A stretch of DNA of 64,000 bases, taken from Littorina saxatilis (Eukaryota; Mollusca; Gastropoda; Littorinimorpha; Littorinidae). The stretch spans positions 19,693,231 through 19,757,230 of the forward strand of contig NC_090261.1 in the NCBI RefSeq assembly GCF_037325665.1, written 5' to 3'. Numbering within the stretch: the stretch's first letter is position 1; each line of letters starts with the position of its first letter. Below the pieces are notes generated by a model. That model was not told where the DNA came from and searched no databases. It was given only the letters and a program-made list of their open reading frames with translations. Positions 23,601-32,439 of this stretch are shown piece after piece. Made by a program: the position numbers and the translations under genes.

Positions 23601-24668
23601 TACGGACAACAGCAGTCCAATCTTCACCCAGGGGGCAGCTCCTGTCACAGAGTTCCTCCATGAGTACAGGTACGGCTGACCGGTCAAGTACAGCACAAGG
23701 GTGTTCTCTTGACCGATGTGGACAAAGGCGTACGTCTGGAAAGCCAAGATGGCCAGCCATATCTTGACGAGAGCAGAACTCTGGCAGCATTTGAAGTATT
23801 TGACCATGGGCTGGAAGAGGTCCTTGAAGCAGTTGCCAGAACTGCGATTCCTCCTTGGGCTCTGTTGCTGTTCAGCGGCTGCAGCCTCTGTGGTTTCCTC
23901 GATTAGAAAAAAGGAGATAAGAAGAGCAATGATGCTGCAGATAAAAGCAAACCAGAAAGGCCTGAGGAAGCCAGCATCTTTCACCCAGAACCCCACCATG
24001 AGATTTCCCACAGCATACGCTCCGCCGTTCAGGAACTCTTGAATGGCCAACCTGGACGTACGCTGGTCTGGTTTTACACTGTTTATTGCATAAAATGACG
24101 ACCCGGCCAGAAATGCTGTCATACTACCGCTGAGTCCTCTGAATGCTGACGCAAGGAACAGGCCGTCAACACTCCAGCCTGTGTACTGTATGAGTATGTA
24201 AATGAAGGAGTACAAGCAGCTTCCCAGCGCAGGCAACCATAGCATAATACGATGGCGCCCCGTACGGTCACTCAGGGCCCCTAAAATAATAACTGTCACA
24301 ATCGCCGGCAAGCCCTCGGCAATCTGAAGACCCAGCACAACCAACACACTCTCATGGTGCGCGTCATTCCATTGGGCACCACGGTGTGTCGTCCCGTTTG
24401 AATTTTGCGTCAGACTCAGAAAGTCCAGTCCGTGCTGTTTGTAAATCTCCGTTTGAACATATTCCTGGAAAAGCGGTAAAGTCATGTGGCGAGCCAGGAA
24501 GAAAAAGAAGAGCGCCACTTCGACAAAATAACTCTGAACACTGTCGATGATTTTAAAAATGCGAGACATCAACTTCCATTTCCATGTTCTTTGGGTTTCA
24601 GTTTCACTGCTCTGGGACGGCCGATACCGCTGCCGCATTGGACTCCTCTCGTTCACCGTCGTCGACAT
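6391..24668 (-). CDS. SLC46-like major facilitator transporter (4 coding exons)
   Basis: Coding exons on the minus strand are 24668-23417, 23023-22940, 14327-14171 and 6580-6391. All junctions are GT-AG and in phase, giving 560 residues. The product looks like a solute carrier of the SLC46 group (proton-coupled folate transporter and relatives), a 12-helix membrane protein. Visible support: a hydrophobic first helix near residues 45-63, a possible N-glycosylation site N91-G-T in the first outer loop as in SLC46A1, the family motif GALSDRTGRHR at 130-140 after helix 2, a charged Arg/Gln/Glu-rich central loop near 258-290, and the segment SRGIAPSQQGSLFAM at the exon 2-3 junction typical of the C-terminal half. 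The last exon gives a polar cytosolic tail. The ATG at 24668 lies in AAAATGT context; no upstream in-frame ATG is seen. At 560 residues it is somewhat longer than the usual 450-510. The substrate cannot be read from sequence. Introns carry many transposons. Confidence 0.88.
7425..7730 (+). pseudogene. hAT transposase N-terminus with TTF-type zinc finger (fragment)
   Basis: The ATG at 7425 opens a Lys-rich, nuclear-signal-like leader. The zinc-finger part is read in another frame from about 7547, ending ETSKSHQQNTQK and a TGA. The rest of the transposase is absent, so it is non-functional as it stands. Confidence 0.6.
7741..8541 (+). mobile_element. element T copy 2
   Basis: Nearly identical to copy 1 at 1572-2400, with a short deletion near the left end. 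The GGCC-rich tract (CCGGCCGGCC repeated) replaces the GGACGGACGG tract. Nested in the hAT element. Confidence 0.65.
9670..9925. repeat. local repeat array with GGAATTCCAGTTT units
   Basis: At least four partial copies of GGAGATNGGAATTCCAGTTT and its partial complement, with CACTAGGGCAAAC blocks between. Looks like a degenerate tandem/inverted array; origin unknown. Confidence 0.45.
9926..11535. other. intron sequence, little structure
   Basis: Intron 3 of the SLC46-like gene. Holds a two-copy repeat near 11037-11205 (CCCGGGTCAATGACCG followed by GGTCTCCTTTGATGTCTGAG), whose reverse-oriented relative is at about 19470-19560. Otherwise nothing recognised. Confidence 0.4.
11538..11610. repeat. 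(TG)n microsatellite
   Basis: About 36 uninterrupted TG units. Produces spurious Cys-Val and Thr-His reading frames. Confidence 0.95.
12116..13151 (-). mobile_element. truncated Tc1-like (DD34E) transposon
   Basis: The left end carries CACAAAAAGTCAAGGAACAC, similar to the end of the second Tc1-like copy. The transposase reads on the minus strand in two frames: 13151-12825 holds an HTH remnant and the first Asp (VLFTDEA); 12882-12352 holds GGGSIMVWGGIS, the second Asp in MDDNTTPY and the Glu in DLNPIE. The Asp-Glu spacing is 34 residues, the Tc1 signature. The usual DNAPPH is altered, a frameshift lies near 12825-12882, and the N-terminus and right terminal repeat are missing, so the copy is dead. 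Confidence 0.85.
13152..14170. other. intron sequence without recognised genes
   Basis: AT-rich intron 3 of the SLC46-like gene. The right part ends in a GGTACCACTGTA block near 14090 resembling a pogo-like MITE end. Nothing else recognised. Confidence 0.35.
14171..14327 (-). CDS. SLC46-like transporter, coding exon 3
   Basis: The acceptor is TGTGTGCAG and the donor GTAAGT. Encodes residues 447-497 beginning SLFAMMHCGESITYFLAPFV, the last two membrane helices. The family has a similar 'G-x-LFA-x-x-ES' segment here. Lies about 8.6 kb from exon 2 and 7.6 kb from exon 4. Confidence 0.85.
14697..15440. mobile_element. hAT-like MITE interrupted by a pogo-like MITE
   Basis: Ends CAGGCATGGGAATTCC and its near complement AATTCCCAAGCCTG, flanked by GTCTAT at 14691-14696 and 15441-15446. 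The 14892-15326 MITE is inserted inside it, so the outer element is the older. Confidence 0.6.
14892..15326. mobile_element. pogo/Tigger-like MITE (nested)
   Basis: Inverted repeats CAGTGGAACCCCTCTC and the complement ending GGGGTTCCACTG, flanked by TA on both sides. Same class of ends as the element at 921-1452. No coding sequence. Confidence 0.7.
16526..16675. repeat. inverted-repeat element with perfect 29-bp arms
   Basis: Arms 16526-16554 and 16647-16675 are exact complements, containing GTTGACCGAAACTTC. The spacer is 92 bp and TG/CA rich. A short non-autonomous DNA element is the simplest reading. Confidence 0.6.
16812..16955. repeat. 144-bp near-complete palindrome
   Basis: GTTATTTACGTGTTTGACC at the left mirrors GGTCAAACACGCAAATAAC at the right; pairing continues through TCGACAGTCATTGTTC to a centre at CGCTAGCG. 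Would fold into one long hairpin. Confidence 0.65.
17044..17421 (-). repeat. SINE, family A copy 3
   Basis: Third copy of the family at 290 and 4655, with a changed head region near 17355-17400. Directly followed by element T copy 3. Confidence 0.6.
17449..18280 (+). mobile_element. element T copy 3
   Basis: Same ends and internal TGACCTTGACC blocks as copies 1 and 2; the right half is more diverged. Immediately followed by a reverse copy of the repeat described at 32755. Confidence 0.65.
18281..18690 (-). repeat. repeat R, reverse copy
   Basis: Reverse-complement relative of 32755-33053 plus one tail unit (33917-34080 type). Shared blocks include GTCCATTTTGGACTTGTG-type sequence, GTGTGTACTACGTCACTAC and AAAGGGAAGCAACCCC. 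About 400 bp. Confidence 0.55.
18691..19900. other. intron sequence, little structure
   Basis: Intron 2 of the SLC46-like gene. Contains a (TA)n run at about 18870-18900 and a reverse relative of the 11037-11205 repeat at 19470-19560. No genes seen. Confidence 0.35.
19901..20611 (+). mobile_element. element T-like subfamily with DR1 motifs
   Basis: Starts AACAAGAAGAGCAAACGCTC then GAGTCACTTTC, ends AAGTGACTCAAAAA: the same plan as element T with different end sequences. Two internal direct repeats of about 300 bp each carry TGACCTTGAAAAAGGTCAAA and GGTCA. A GGCCGGCCGG tract lies near the right end. Confidence 0.6.
20612..22920. other. intron sequence; BED-finger fragment and repeats
   Basis: Intron 2 of the SLC46-like gene. 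Besides the fragment at 21298-21501 there is a region with many ACGCGT/GCGTAC-type words at 21660-22740, unusual against the AT-rich background. No gene recognised. Confidence 0.35.
21298..21501 (-). pseudogene. BED-type zinc-finger fragment, probably transposon derived
   Basis: A 67-residue frame starting MKQKNVPVLDDCTKSK and ending KYDIERHCSS. It contains HCKYCKSDFSVAHAGKYDIE, a Cys-x2-Cys...His...His pattern seen at the start of BED-finger transposases and domesticated relatives. The ATG has good context (AAAATGA). No further transposase domain is seen nearby; a lone first exon of a host gene is possible but unsupported. Confidence 0.45.
22940..23023 (-). CDS. SLC46-like transporter, coding exon 2 (84 bp)
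   Basis: A short exon between a TTTTTTGCAG acceptor and a GTCAGT donor. It encodes residues 419-445 (ILLLAFELLPFPMLRASVSR and on), a helix followed by the SRGI loop that precedes helix 11 in SLC46 proteins. Phase fits both neighbours. Confidence 0.85.
23417..24668 (-). CDS. SLC46-like transporter, coding exon 1
   Basis: Encodes residues 1-417 plus one base. It covers the N-terminal half (helices 1-6), the central cytosolic loop and helices 7-9 or so. The donor is GTAAAC right after 23417; reading on past it gives a short non-homologous tail and then a stop. Confidence 0.88.
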
Positions 24669-25144
24669 TTTTGTGTCTATCGCCCTCGAATCGAAACTCA
24701 CGATCAAGGTAAGGGGCCCAATGAGTCATAGCCCGCCCGGAAAGATCGGAGGATTTCGTGGGTTGAGCGCGACGAGATGAATGATGTGACACAAAAACAA
24801 CAGCAGACAATCCATTCCTACACTGCTGCCCTCTGGACAAGTTCCGGTTTGCACCGTCTCATGCGCACCTGCTTCTCAGACTGTTTTTGATCTATTCGCT
24901 GACATTTCAGGCTCCACTTGTACAAAATCACAAGAATAATATTCTAAACTGATTTGCATCCTCTTCTGTCGCATTTTGAACAACGAACCTAGGTTTGTAA
25001 AGCAAAAAACTGAAGTTTGATGATTCAAGGGAAGGAACTCCTGTATTTCACGCACCAATACTTGTCGAAACTCAATTATCTTCCCCGACACTTTCGTTCT
25101 CGCCGGTGTCTCGCGAGAAATGAAAAGCGTCGTCTAGATTCAAC
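24669..25144. promoter_or_regulatory. bidirectional promoter between the SLC46-like gene and CFAP36
   Basis: The two ATGs are head to head with 476 bp between them, so both 5' UTRs and both core promoters must lie here or overlap. It is less AT-rich than the flanking introns. The palindrome TCTCGCGAGA lies at 25109-25118, 27 bp before the CFAP36 ATG. No TATA box is obvious on either side. Confidence 0.6.
25109..25118. promoter_or_regulatory. TCTCGCGAGA palindromic promoter motif
   Basis: A perfect 10-bp palindrome. In vertebrates this motif is enriched in TATA-less bidirectional housekeeping promoters. Its position in the short head-to-head interval agrees with that use; function in molluscs is inference. 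Confidence 0.55.
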
Positions 25145-25250
25145 ATGGCGACCAGAAGCAATGATTTTGTGTTCGATGAGTTACTTTGCTTTCTCAGCAA
25201 TCCGCTTTTTCAAGTGCCCGTGCTGTCTTTCATGGAAAACCATTGTCTGA
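25145..25250 (+). CDS. CFAP36: CFAP36 coding exon 1
   Basis: Residues 1-35, MATRSNDFVFDELLCFLSNP and on to ENHCL. Donor GTGAGT. Matches the start of the BART-like domain. Confidence 0.9.
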
Positions 25251-28200
25251 GTGAGTTTGGTATCTACACTTTCTTTGATGTGTGCAGGTGGCAGTTAAGT
25301 AAGGAAACGATAGAAAAGCCGGAAATAAAGCCTGCTTCACGGCGCATTCCTTCCCATTCCTTCCAGGCTGTACGGAGTACTTTCTTTCCTGGTAGGCTGT
25401 ATTGATTTTCCGCGGTCTTATCAGTCAGAGTTGTTCTCCAGAGCGTGTCAGCTGCATGCCATTCCTGCAAGAGCTCATCGGTTATGGGATGATCTTAATC
25501 TGAAACTGATGCCCATGTGTCAGGGAAAAGAATATATGCCTGACCGCCGATCAATACTTTTAAGGTTAAAAAGGCCCTCAAAATATAGATTTTTGCACAA
25601 GAGTTACCGATATGCCTTTGTTAAACTGTGATGCTCGTTCACTCACCATAATTCCTTTTCTTTTCACTACAGCTTTTGACACATCTACAGAGGATTCAGC
25701 TGAGTACAGAGGCATACATAACCAGTACAGAACACTGGTGGGTAATATATTTAAATAATTGAATAAACAAGCAAATGTTCACACCCAAACCTCCCAAGTA
25801 TTGTTAGATAAACAAGCATATGTTCACGCACACACAAGCACACACCAGTCGCGTCATGAGATATTTATATATATCAAAACATTTAGTTAACTTGTCGGCC
25901 TGAAACTAAAAGATCTACTCAACTTCTTTAAAAAGCTGGATATGTCAGCCCATCATCTAAAACATTTATCAAAAAGTTAGAAAAAAACTTCTTGGTTTTA
26001 TCATCTGAAAACGAAATGTTTGTATGTTTAGTTTCATGAAGAATTCTATCTTAAAACCTTGTCAAAACTTTAGTAAATGTAAAATATTTTTTAAATGGAT
26101 AATCTGAGAAAAAGTAAGGTTTTAAAAGTAGGGAGGGGGGGAGGGGGGGTAGTGCCTTAAAAGTGGGTATCCATTGTTGTCATTTTTCTCCATAGTACTT
26201 TGAGCAGCACCTAGCTTGCCAAAAGAATGGTTCTTTGAAAAATTAAAGATTTTCATTTGTGGTTGCATTACCTTTTGTTGTTGATATAAAGCATGTCTGA
26301 CTGCATCATGTTCTTCCAAGTCCATTTTGAGACACAATTGCACTGTGTTTCCTTTAAGGTGGATGCTTTACTGGAAGCATTCAGGTCTGACACAGGTTTG
26401 ACTCATGACCAGATTGTCGAAGCCATGAAGAATCTCAACGCCAAACCAGAGCTGCGAAAAGTGTTTCAGGTAGGTATTTTTTCCTTTAATATTTGTTTTA
26501 AATGTCATACATGTTCTAGTCTAGGTAGCCAGAATTTAGAAGCATTTTTGACATGGTAAATTTTATAATGGTGTTTGTATGTGAAGTACAATGATTACAT
26601 GGTTTCTTGTAGGGGCTTCAAGGGTAAGACGAAGTGACCAAGTGAAACCTACCGCAAGAGGATTGTGTTGAGACAATATCGAAACTTATCCTCAAGCGAC
26701 CCTATGTTTCATGAATGTATTGGTCATTGAAACTCATTTTGGTCATTCTGAGCTTTGGCATTACCCATGATTATTGTGTGTACTTTACACTGTTAAACAT
26801 TACAGTCACAAATCAAACAAGTCGCGTAAGGCGAAATTACTACATTTAGTCAAGCTGTGGAACTCACAGAATGAAACTGAACGTAGTCCGCCGCTAGTGC
26901 AAAAGGCAGTGAAAGTGACGAGCCTGTTTGGCGCGGTAGCGATTGCGCTGTGCTTCATAGCACGCTTTACTGTACCTCTCTTCGTTTTAACTTTCTGAGC
27001 GTGTTTTTAATCCAAACATATCATATCTATATCAGTATATGTTTTTGGAATCAGGAACCGACAAGGAATAAAATGAAATAGTTTTTGAATCGATTTCGGA
27101 AATTTAATTTTGATCATAATTTTTATATTTTTAATTTTCAGAGCTTGTTTTTAATCCAAATATAACATATGTATATGTTTTTGGAATCAGAAAATGACGA
27201 AGAATAAGATGAAATTGTTTTTGGATCGTTTAATAAAAAAATAATTTTAATTGCAAGTTTCCGATTTGTAATGACCAAACTCACTCATTAGTTTTTAAGC
27301 CACCCAGCTGAAATGCAATGCCAAACCCCGGCCTTCGTCGAAGATTGCTTTGCCAAAATTTCAATCAATTTAATTGAAAAATGAGGGTGTGACAGTGCCG
27401 CCTCAACTTTTACAAAAAGCCGGATATGACGTCATCAAAGGTATTTATCGAAAAAAAGAAAAAAACATCCGGGGATATCATACCCAGGAACTCTCATGTC
27501 AAATTTCATAAAGATCGGCCCAGTAGTTTAGTCTGAATCGCTCTACACACACACACACAGGCAGACACACATACACCACGACCCTCGTCTCGATTCCCCC
27601 CTCTATGTTAAAACATTTAGTCAAAACTTGACTAAATGTAAAAACAAAGAGACTGTCAACTTTCCAAAATTTAGAATAAAAAACCAAGAAAGGTAGGTTG
27701 TTGGAACGTTTACAGTTTAAATTACAGTCACAATTTATCAATTATAGTTTACACCATTGCAATCTAATTTTTTTGGTGTGTTTCCTGTATACTTTGACAG
27801 GAGCTATTTGAGCAAGTGCTGGCGATGGACGACTTCCCGATCTTCGTTCACCTGATGATGAACAAGAATCTGGAGCTACAGAAACAAGCGCTGATGCTGA
27901 TCACCATGATGCACGGGCAGCTCCCCAACAGTCTGCAGGAGGGAGGTGGTCACAAACCATCGGCACTGTCCAACACCAAGCAGGATGAGGATGAGGTTCT
28001 CAAAGCTGTGCTTGAGTGAGTCAGACCTTTGGGCTTGTTGGACAACGGTTTTTTGTTTCTTTGAGTTTTCTGGAGTGACTCAGACCTTCGGGTTTGTTGG
28101 ACAACGGTTTTTTGTTTCTTTGAGTTTTCTGGAGTTACTTAGACCTTTGGGCTTGTTGGACAAAGGTTTTTGTTTCTTTGAGTTTTCTGGAGTGACTCAG

Positions 28201-31151
28201 ACCTTTAAGCTTGTTGGACAAAGGTTTTTTGTTTCTTTGAGTTTTCTGGAGTGACTCAGACCTTTGGGTTTGTATGACAAAGACCTTTGTTTCTTTCAGT
28301 TTTTCTTTCTCGCTTTGAGCTTTATCAAGTTTAAAGGTGTTCACAAATCCAAAAACAGATAAGACTGCTGACGTTCCAAATATCAGAATAAAAAAACAAG
28401 AATGGTTGGTAATTGGAACGTTTAATTATTGACCAAATAAAACGTTCCATTTGCAGTACATCAACCCAGTGGTTGCAAGGACCAAGGCAAGAAAAGATAA
28501 CTCTAATCTTCGTCCCCAAAAATTGCCAAAACATGGGGTCAGGGCATGGTCAATTTAGTGGGGTTGGAAAAATGCAGATACAAACGTTATGTGAAGCTGG
28601 TTGAGGAGACAGTTCATCACAAATGAAAGTGGGAAGGTAGAACTCAAAGGTGCACATGTTTTCGCCTTCCACAGTGCTAAATTTGTGGTGAAAACGACGA
28701 ATTAAATTGTTTGAAAATATTGTTTTCCACAGTCTTCACAGTCTAGTGATATTTTAAGTCCCAAGAGTGCAAAACGATGATAAAAATAAAAAGTCGAGAT
28801 TGGGAAATATTGTTTTGCGATCGATGAAACAGGTATTTTTACACTCCTATTTTCCGAGTGCTGACGGAGATATCCGCAAGTTGTCGAGCTGTCAGATGAA
28901 TGACCTTGTCGGCATTCTTCGATTCCTGATGACCAATTTTTACAATTATGGGTAAATGAAGAATGCCAGAAAACTGTGTCTTCTTCTAAGCCAGCGTTTT
29001 GGGCCGCCACTGCTTCCAAAACTGGTAAACAAGTCTATATGCATGACGCAGAAAGATTGGCGTCATTGGTGTAATGATGTATTGCTATGCGAGTGACATC
29101 ATCTTCTTCGTAGATTCTTGTCACGGAAAAAGTTAAACTGAAAGTAGATCTTGCATGATTTCACTGTGTGTTTCCGCATTAGTGACATTTTAGGGTAATG
29201 TTCCTGGCTTTTTCGACAATGGTGAAAATTCTTTCTCACACCACCTTATTAGTAAGCCAATATATGACTCACCTGAACAAAAGTACTACTATAAAAGCAT
29301 AAATCTCGACGAAGACTTCTCACAGAACAGCTCTTTTGACTTGATTGGAGTCAAAAATCAGACATTTATACCCCAAACATGTTCTCATTTTCGTCATCTT
29401 TGATTTTTTAAACAATGCTTTGCCTGGTTTCTGAGCAAAACCATATTGTTGATTTTATCGTATGTTTTTCTTATCATTTTATGAAAACTTCTACATGTAT
29501 TAAAATAGTCATGGTCCCAAGTTTTTCAAAAAAACATGTCTGATCTGTGCAGGACCCTACCTTTTTAAAATAAATTCGCCCAAAACCCATTATTTGAAGT
29601 CTAGAGCTTGTGTGTCTGAACATTTTGTGAGAAAACTTTTTGGGGTGCTAAATTGAAACAATCTTTTGTGTGTTTCTTTCTTCAGCATTACACAATACTA
29701 CAGTTTCATAGATCGAAAGCAGGTGTTGTATTTGTAATAAATACCAATAATTGTTGATTAAGTGAAAAATCACCACAAATCACTCATCGAGTGTATGATT
29801 ATCTTTCAGGCAATCAAGGCGGCAGTTGTCTCAGTGATAATCACCAGTAATTGTTGATCAAGTGAAAAATCACCCCTAATCGCTAATCAAGTGAATGATT
29901 ATCTTTCAGGCAATCAAGGCGGCGGTTGTCTCGGTGATAATCACCAGCAATTGTTGATCAAGTGAAAAATCACCACTAATCACTCATCGAGTGTATGATT
30001 ATCTTTCAGGCAATCAAGGCGGGAGTATGAAGCCCAGCAGAGACAGAGCCAGAAAGAGGAAGAGGACTACAGGGCCGTGCTCAACATTTCTCAGGTAGAA
30101 AGCCAGCGTCTGGACCAGGCCTCCAAACACGGACAGGAGAAACTCAGTCAGGTCAGTTGTCTAGTCTCATATAGGGAGTATTCCCCCTTACACCCTTTGT
30201 TCAAATTCTCGTTCTATATATTTTACATATTTTTGGGGTAAGATTTTCTCATCTTTTTGTCTTTTGCTTAAAAGAAAGCATAGGGTGTCAAGTGCATTGT
30301 TTTAGTGGCCTTATATGGTTCCCCAGGAATCCAGAGACATAAGTCAAGTTGTTAAACACGCACACATACACACAAGATATCTTACAATTTCTGCTATCGA
30401 AGGCTGGAGATCTGTACAGTAAGAGCTCAACAGTCTAGACAATTTCTGTCTCCAAACCCAGCTGCCCAGAATTCGGACATTTAGCTGCACACTTTTTTCC
30501 TGGCTAAATGTCATGGTCTTCACAGCCGTGCAACATGCCGGTCAAGAAAACTGTCACCAAAAGTGGATCTTTAGCCTGAATGTGTTTAACTTTTGTCAGT
30601 GTCTTCAGTCTCTGACATCACTTTATTGAATTGTGTTGTTGCTGCAGGTGATGAAGTCATCCATGCGAATAAGCGACGAGCCATCAGCCACACAGGGGGT
30701 GGCGGGAGGTTTAGCTGCCATGGGTCCTCTGCCCACACTTCCCAAAGAAGCCGCCAATGCCAAGCCTGCTGCACCTGCCAAAGCCGCCATGCTTCCCCCT
30801 CCTGTTGCTGCTGCCGCCCCTGCCTCTAGTCCACAGAAACCTGTGGTATGTGACTTCTTCTTCTGCGTTAATGTGTTCTGAGAGTGGTTTTTGGCTCACG
30901 TAAGTGTAGCCTATGCGATCGTAACTTTGTCTGTCTGTGCGTGCGTGCGTATGTGCGTGCGTGTGTATGTCTGTGGTAGAAATTCTAACATTTGAAGACG
31001 TCACATTACATTGACGTCACATTATGACGTAAGAGGGTTAGACGTCACGCGAAGGAAGTACTGAAAGTCTCGGTCATTATTATTTTGAGCGGGCCGAGAC
31101 TAGTTGGCAGTCAGGCTACATATTCGCTTTCTTGCACAGTTTCACCTATGC

Positions 31152-31202
<51 letters not shown>

Positions 31203-32439
31203 CGGAGTGATTGAGTGATTGAGTTTGTGTTACTGTTTGTCGATTTCTTACGTGAGCCTTGATGGCTTCGCCTCTTGTTGTATGTGATGTTATACACGAG
31301 CCAAAAGAAAAATTTCTGTTTGTTACATTCAGACAATAAAGCTTTTTTGAATTGAATTTATTGAATTGAATAATTCAGAAGCTGTCATGCTTTTTTTTTT
31401 TTTTATATATGGAGATGTGGGTATAATATGTGTACTCTTTCTTTAGTTGGCATTACTGTCTAATAAGGCACAGAGGTCAAAGTTGAGGAATAAAGTCCTA
31501 AAAATACGGTAGTCCCTTTTCCTTTCTTGATCGAAATGCAGACTGAACCCCCCCTTCTAAGGCCCTGTTTTCTCAGATTTTCTGTTGACAACCTCTGACA
31601 TGATAGGCCACTAGAAATGTAAGGACTCATTTGGCTGGTCCTTTCATCGCAGGCTCCCCTCAGCGCTCAAGTTCAGCACATGTCATTTGCTTTGTGTTTC
31701 TCTTGCAGCCAGTCATTTCAACCCCAGCATCGAAGCCAGCACCCATGGTAGCAAAACACGACCTGGCGCCACTGGCAGGGGCAGGAAAGGGTCGCAGCAG
31801 CAAAGACGCGGCTGCTGATTGGCTAAAAGCTGCAGAGTCAGAGGTCAAATCATCAGAAGCCCATTCGCAGGCTGTCTACGCTGCTGCTGTGAGTTTTCCT
31901 CCATGAATTATCCTGGTTTAAAGAATTCATGTAAGTTTTTAGTTTCTTATTTAAAAAACCCAATTCAGACAAATTTCAGCACTCAGAAATGTTGAGGTCA
32001 AGTGAAGCTTTCTTCAGTCTGGACTGCCAACATGATTGAAGGTAGACTATAGACAGTACTAGCTGTGTGCGATTTTAAGACACACAGAGGAAGATACTCT
32101 ACCATTTCTATTTTTTTGACTTGGTAAAGAAATGAATGGTGTTTGCCACAGGCCAGCATGGCGGGCATGAGCCAAGAGGAGTACCAGAAGCGTGTCAACT
32201 TTCTCAAGCAGCAGCGCGACAAACTCATGGAGATGAAGCGAAAGGAGCGAGAAAAACAGCTCCTGTCTGCTGCCTCCAGTCAGCCCGCTCGACCAGCTTC
32301 TGCTCGAGCGGCTCGCAATGCTCTGAGCCAAGCAGAGGCTTCGGCAGAGCCTGCTGCTCCGTCTGAGGAGGATAAGAAGTTAGCTATGAGGAAGGCGATA
32401 GCAAACCGAATCAAATCGGAACTGATGGGTAAGAAATGA
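25145..32439 (+). CDS. CFAP36: cilia- and flagella-associated protein 36 (8 coding exons)
   Basis: Exons are 25145-25250, 25673-25737, 26359-26469, 27801-28015, 30010-30151, 30648-30845, 31709-31888 and 32152-32439. All use GT-AG sites and stay in phase, giving 434 residues. The N-terminal part (about 1-165) is the BART-like helical domain found in CFAP36 and ARL2BP, which binds ARL3-type GTPases at cilia. It is followed by a charged helical stretch (REYEAQQRQSQKEEEDY, about 170-187), a low-complexity Ala/Pro-rich linker (about 225-300), and the family's C-terminal basic helix EEYQKRVNFLKQQRDKLMEM (about 346-365). The order and sequence agree with vertebrate CFAP36/CCDC104 (about 340 residues); the extra length is in the linker. 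The start ATG lies in TCAACATGGCG context. Divergent from the SLC46-like gene. Confidence 0.92.
25673..25737 (+). CDS. CFAP36: CFAP36 coding exon 2
   Basis: Residues 37-57, ending EYRGIHNQYRTL. Acceptor TTCACTACAG. The donor GTGGGT was chosen because it keeps phase 0 with exon 3; the nearby GTAATA would break the frame. Confidence 0.88.
26359..26469 (+). CDS. CFAP36: CFAP36 coding exon 3
   Basis: 37 codons, VDALLEAFRSDTGLTHDQIV through KPELRKVFQ. Acceptor CCTTTAAG, donor GTAGGT. Confidence 0.9.
26817..27644 (+). mobile_element. element H copy 2 in CFAP36 intron 3
   Basis: Begins AACAAGTCGCGTAAGGCGAA and ends with the ATTTAGTCAA hairpin then AAAA. Same orientation as the gene. Confidence 0.6.
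27801..28015 (+). CDS. CFAP36: CFAP36 coding exon 4
   Basis: Residues 95-165, starting ELFEQVLAMDDFPIFVHLMM. Acceptor TTTGACAG, donor GTGAGT at 28016. The donor end is the first member of a 59-bp tandem repeat in the following intron. Confidence 0.92.
28016..28290 (+). repeat. 59-bp tandem repeat starting at the CFAP36 exon 4 donor
   Basis: About 4.5 units of 58-59 bp with CAGACCTTTGGGCTTGTTGG and TTTCTTTGAGTTTTCTGGAG. Unit junctions at 28075, 28134, 28192 and 28251 line up with the true donor at 28016. Confidence 0.85.
28300..29735. other. CFAP36 intron 4, unique sequence
   Basis: AT-rich intron sequence between the two tandem arrays. No coding sequence or transposon ends recognised. Confidence 0.4.
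29736..30025 (+). repeat. 100-bp tandem repeat ending at the CFAP36 exon 5 acceptor
   Basis: Three units, exactly 100 bp apart (acceptor AG before 29810, 29910 and 30010). Each has AATTGTTGATCAAGTGAAAA, then ATGATTATCTTTCAG and GCAATCAAGGCGG. Only the last continues into exon 5. Confidence 0.9.
30010..30151 (+). CDS. CFAP36: CFAP36 coding exon 5
   Basis: Completes Glu166, then encodes 167-213, starting QSRREYEAQQRQSQKEEED. Acceptor ATTATCTTTCAG, donor GTCAGT. Its first bases and the whole acceptor are also present 100 and 200 bp upstream in tandem repeats. Confidence 0.9.
30648..30845 (+). CDS. CFAP36: CFAP36 coding exon 6
   Basis: 66 codons, starting VMKSSMRISDEPSATQ. Includes the Ala/Pro-rich linker. 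Acceptor TTGCTGCAG, donor GTATGT. Confidence 0.87.
31157..31200. repeat. (GT)n microsatellite
   Basis: About 22 GT units in CFAP36 intron 6. Confidence 0.9.
31709..31888 (+). CDS. CFAP36: CFAP36 coding exon 7
   Basis: 60 codons of linker, including DAAADWLKAAESEVKSSEAH. Acceptor TCTCTTGCAG, donor GTGAGT. Assigned by clean phase-0 splice sites on both sides. Confidence 0.85.
32152..32439 (+). CDS. CFAP36: CFAP36 coding exon 8 (terminal as annotated)
   Basis: 95 residues plus stop. Contains EEYQKRVNFLKQQRDKLMEM and ends with KAIANRIKSELMGKK, similar to the end of vertebrate CFAP36. The last codons contain a good splice donor (GGTAAGAAATGA), so an alternative downstream exon is possible. Confidence 0.9.
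   Translation, partial: ASMAGMSQEEYQKRVNFLKQQRDKLMEMKRKEREKQLLSAASSQPARPASARAARNALSQAEASAEPAAPSEEDKKLAMRKAIANRIKSELMGKK

Noticed and set aside
28135-28344. open frames in the 59-bp array of CFAP36 intron 4
   Set aside because: Products of the tandem repeat, entirely intronic.
28016-30025. CRISPR-like array of direct repeats
   Set aside because: Units are contiguous tandem repeats without spacers, in a spliced eukaryotic gene.
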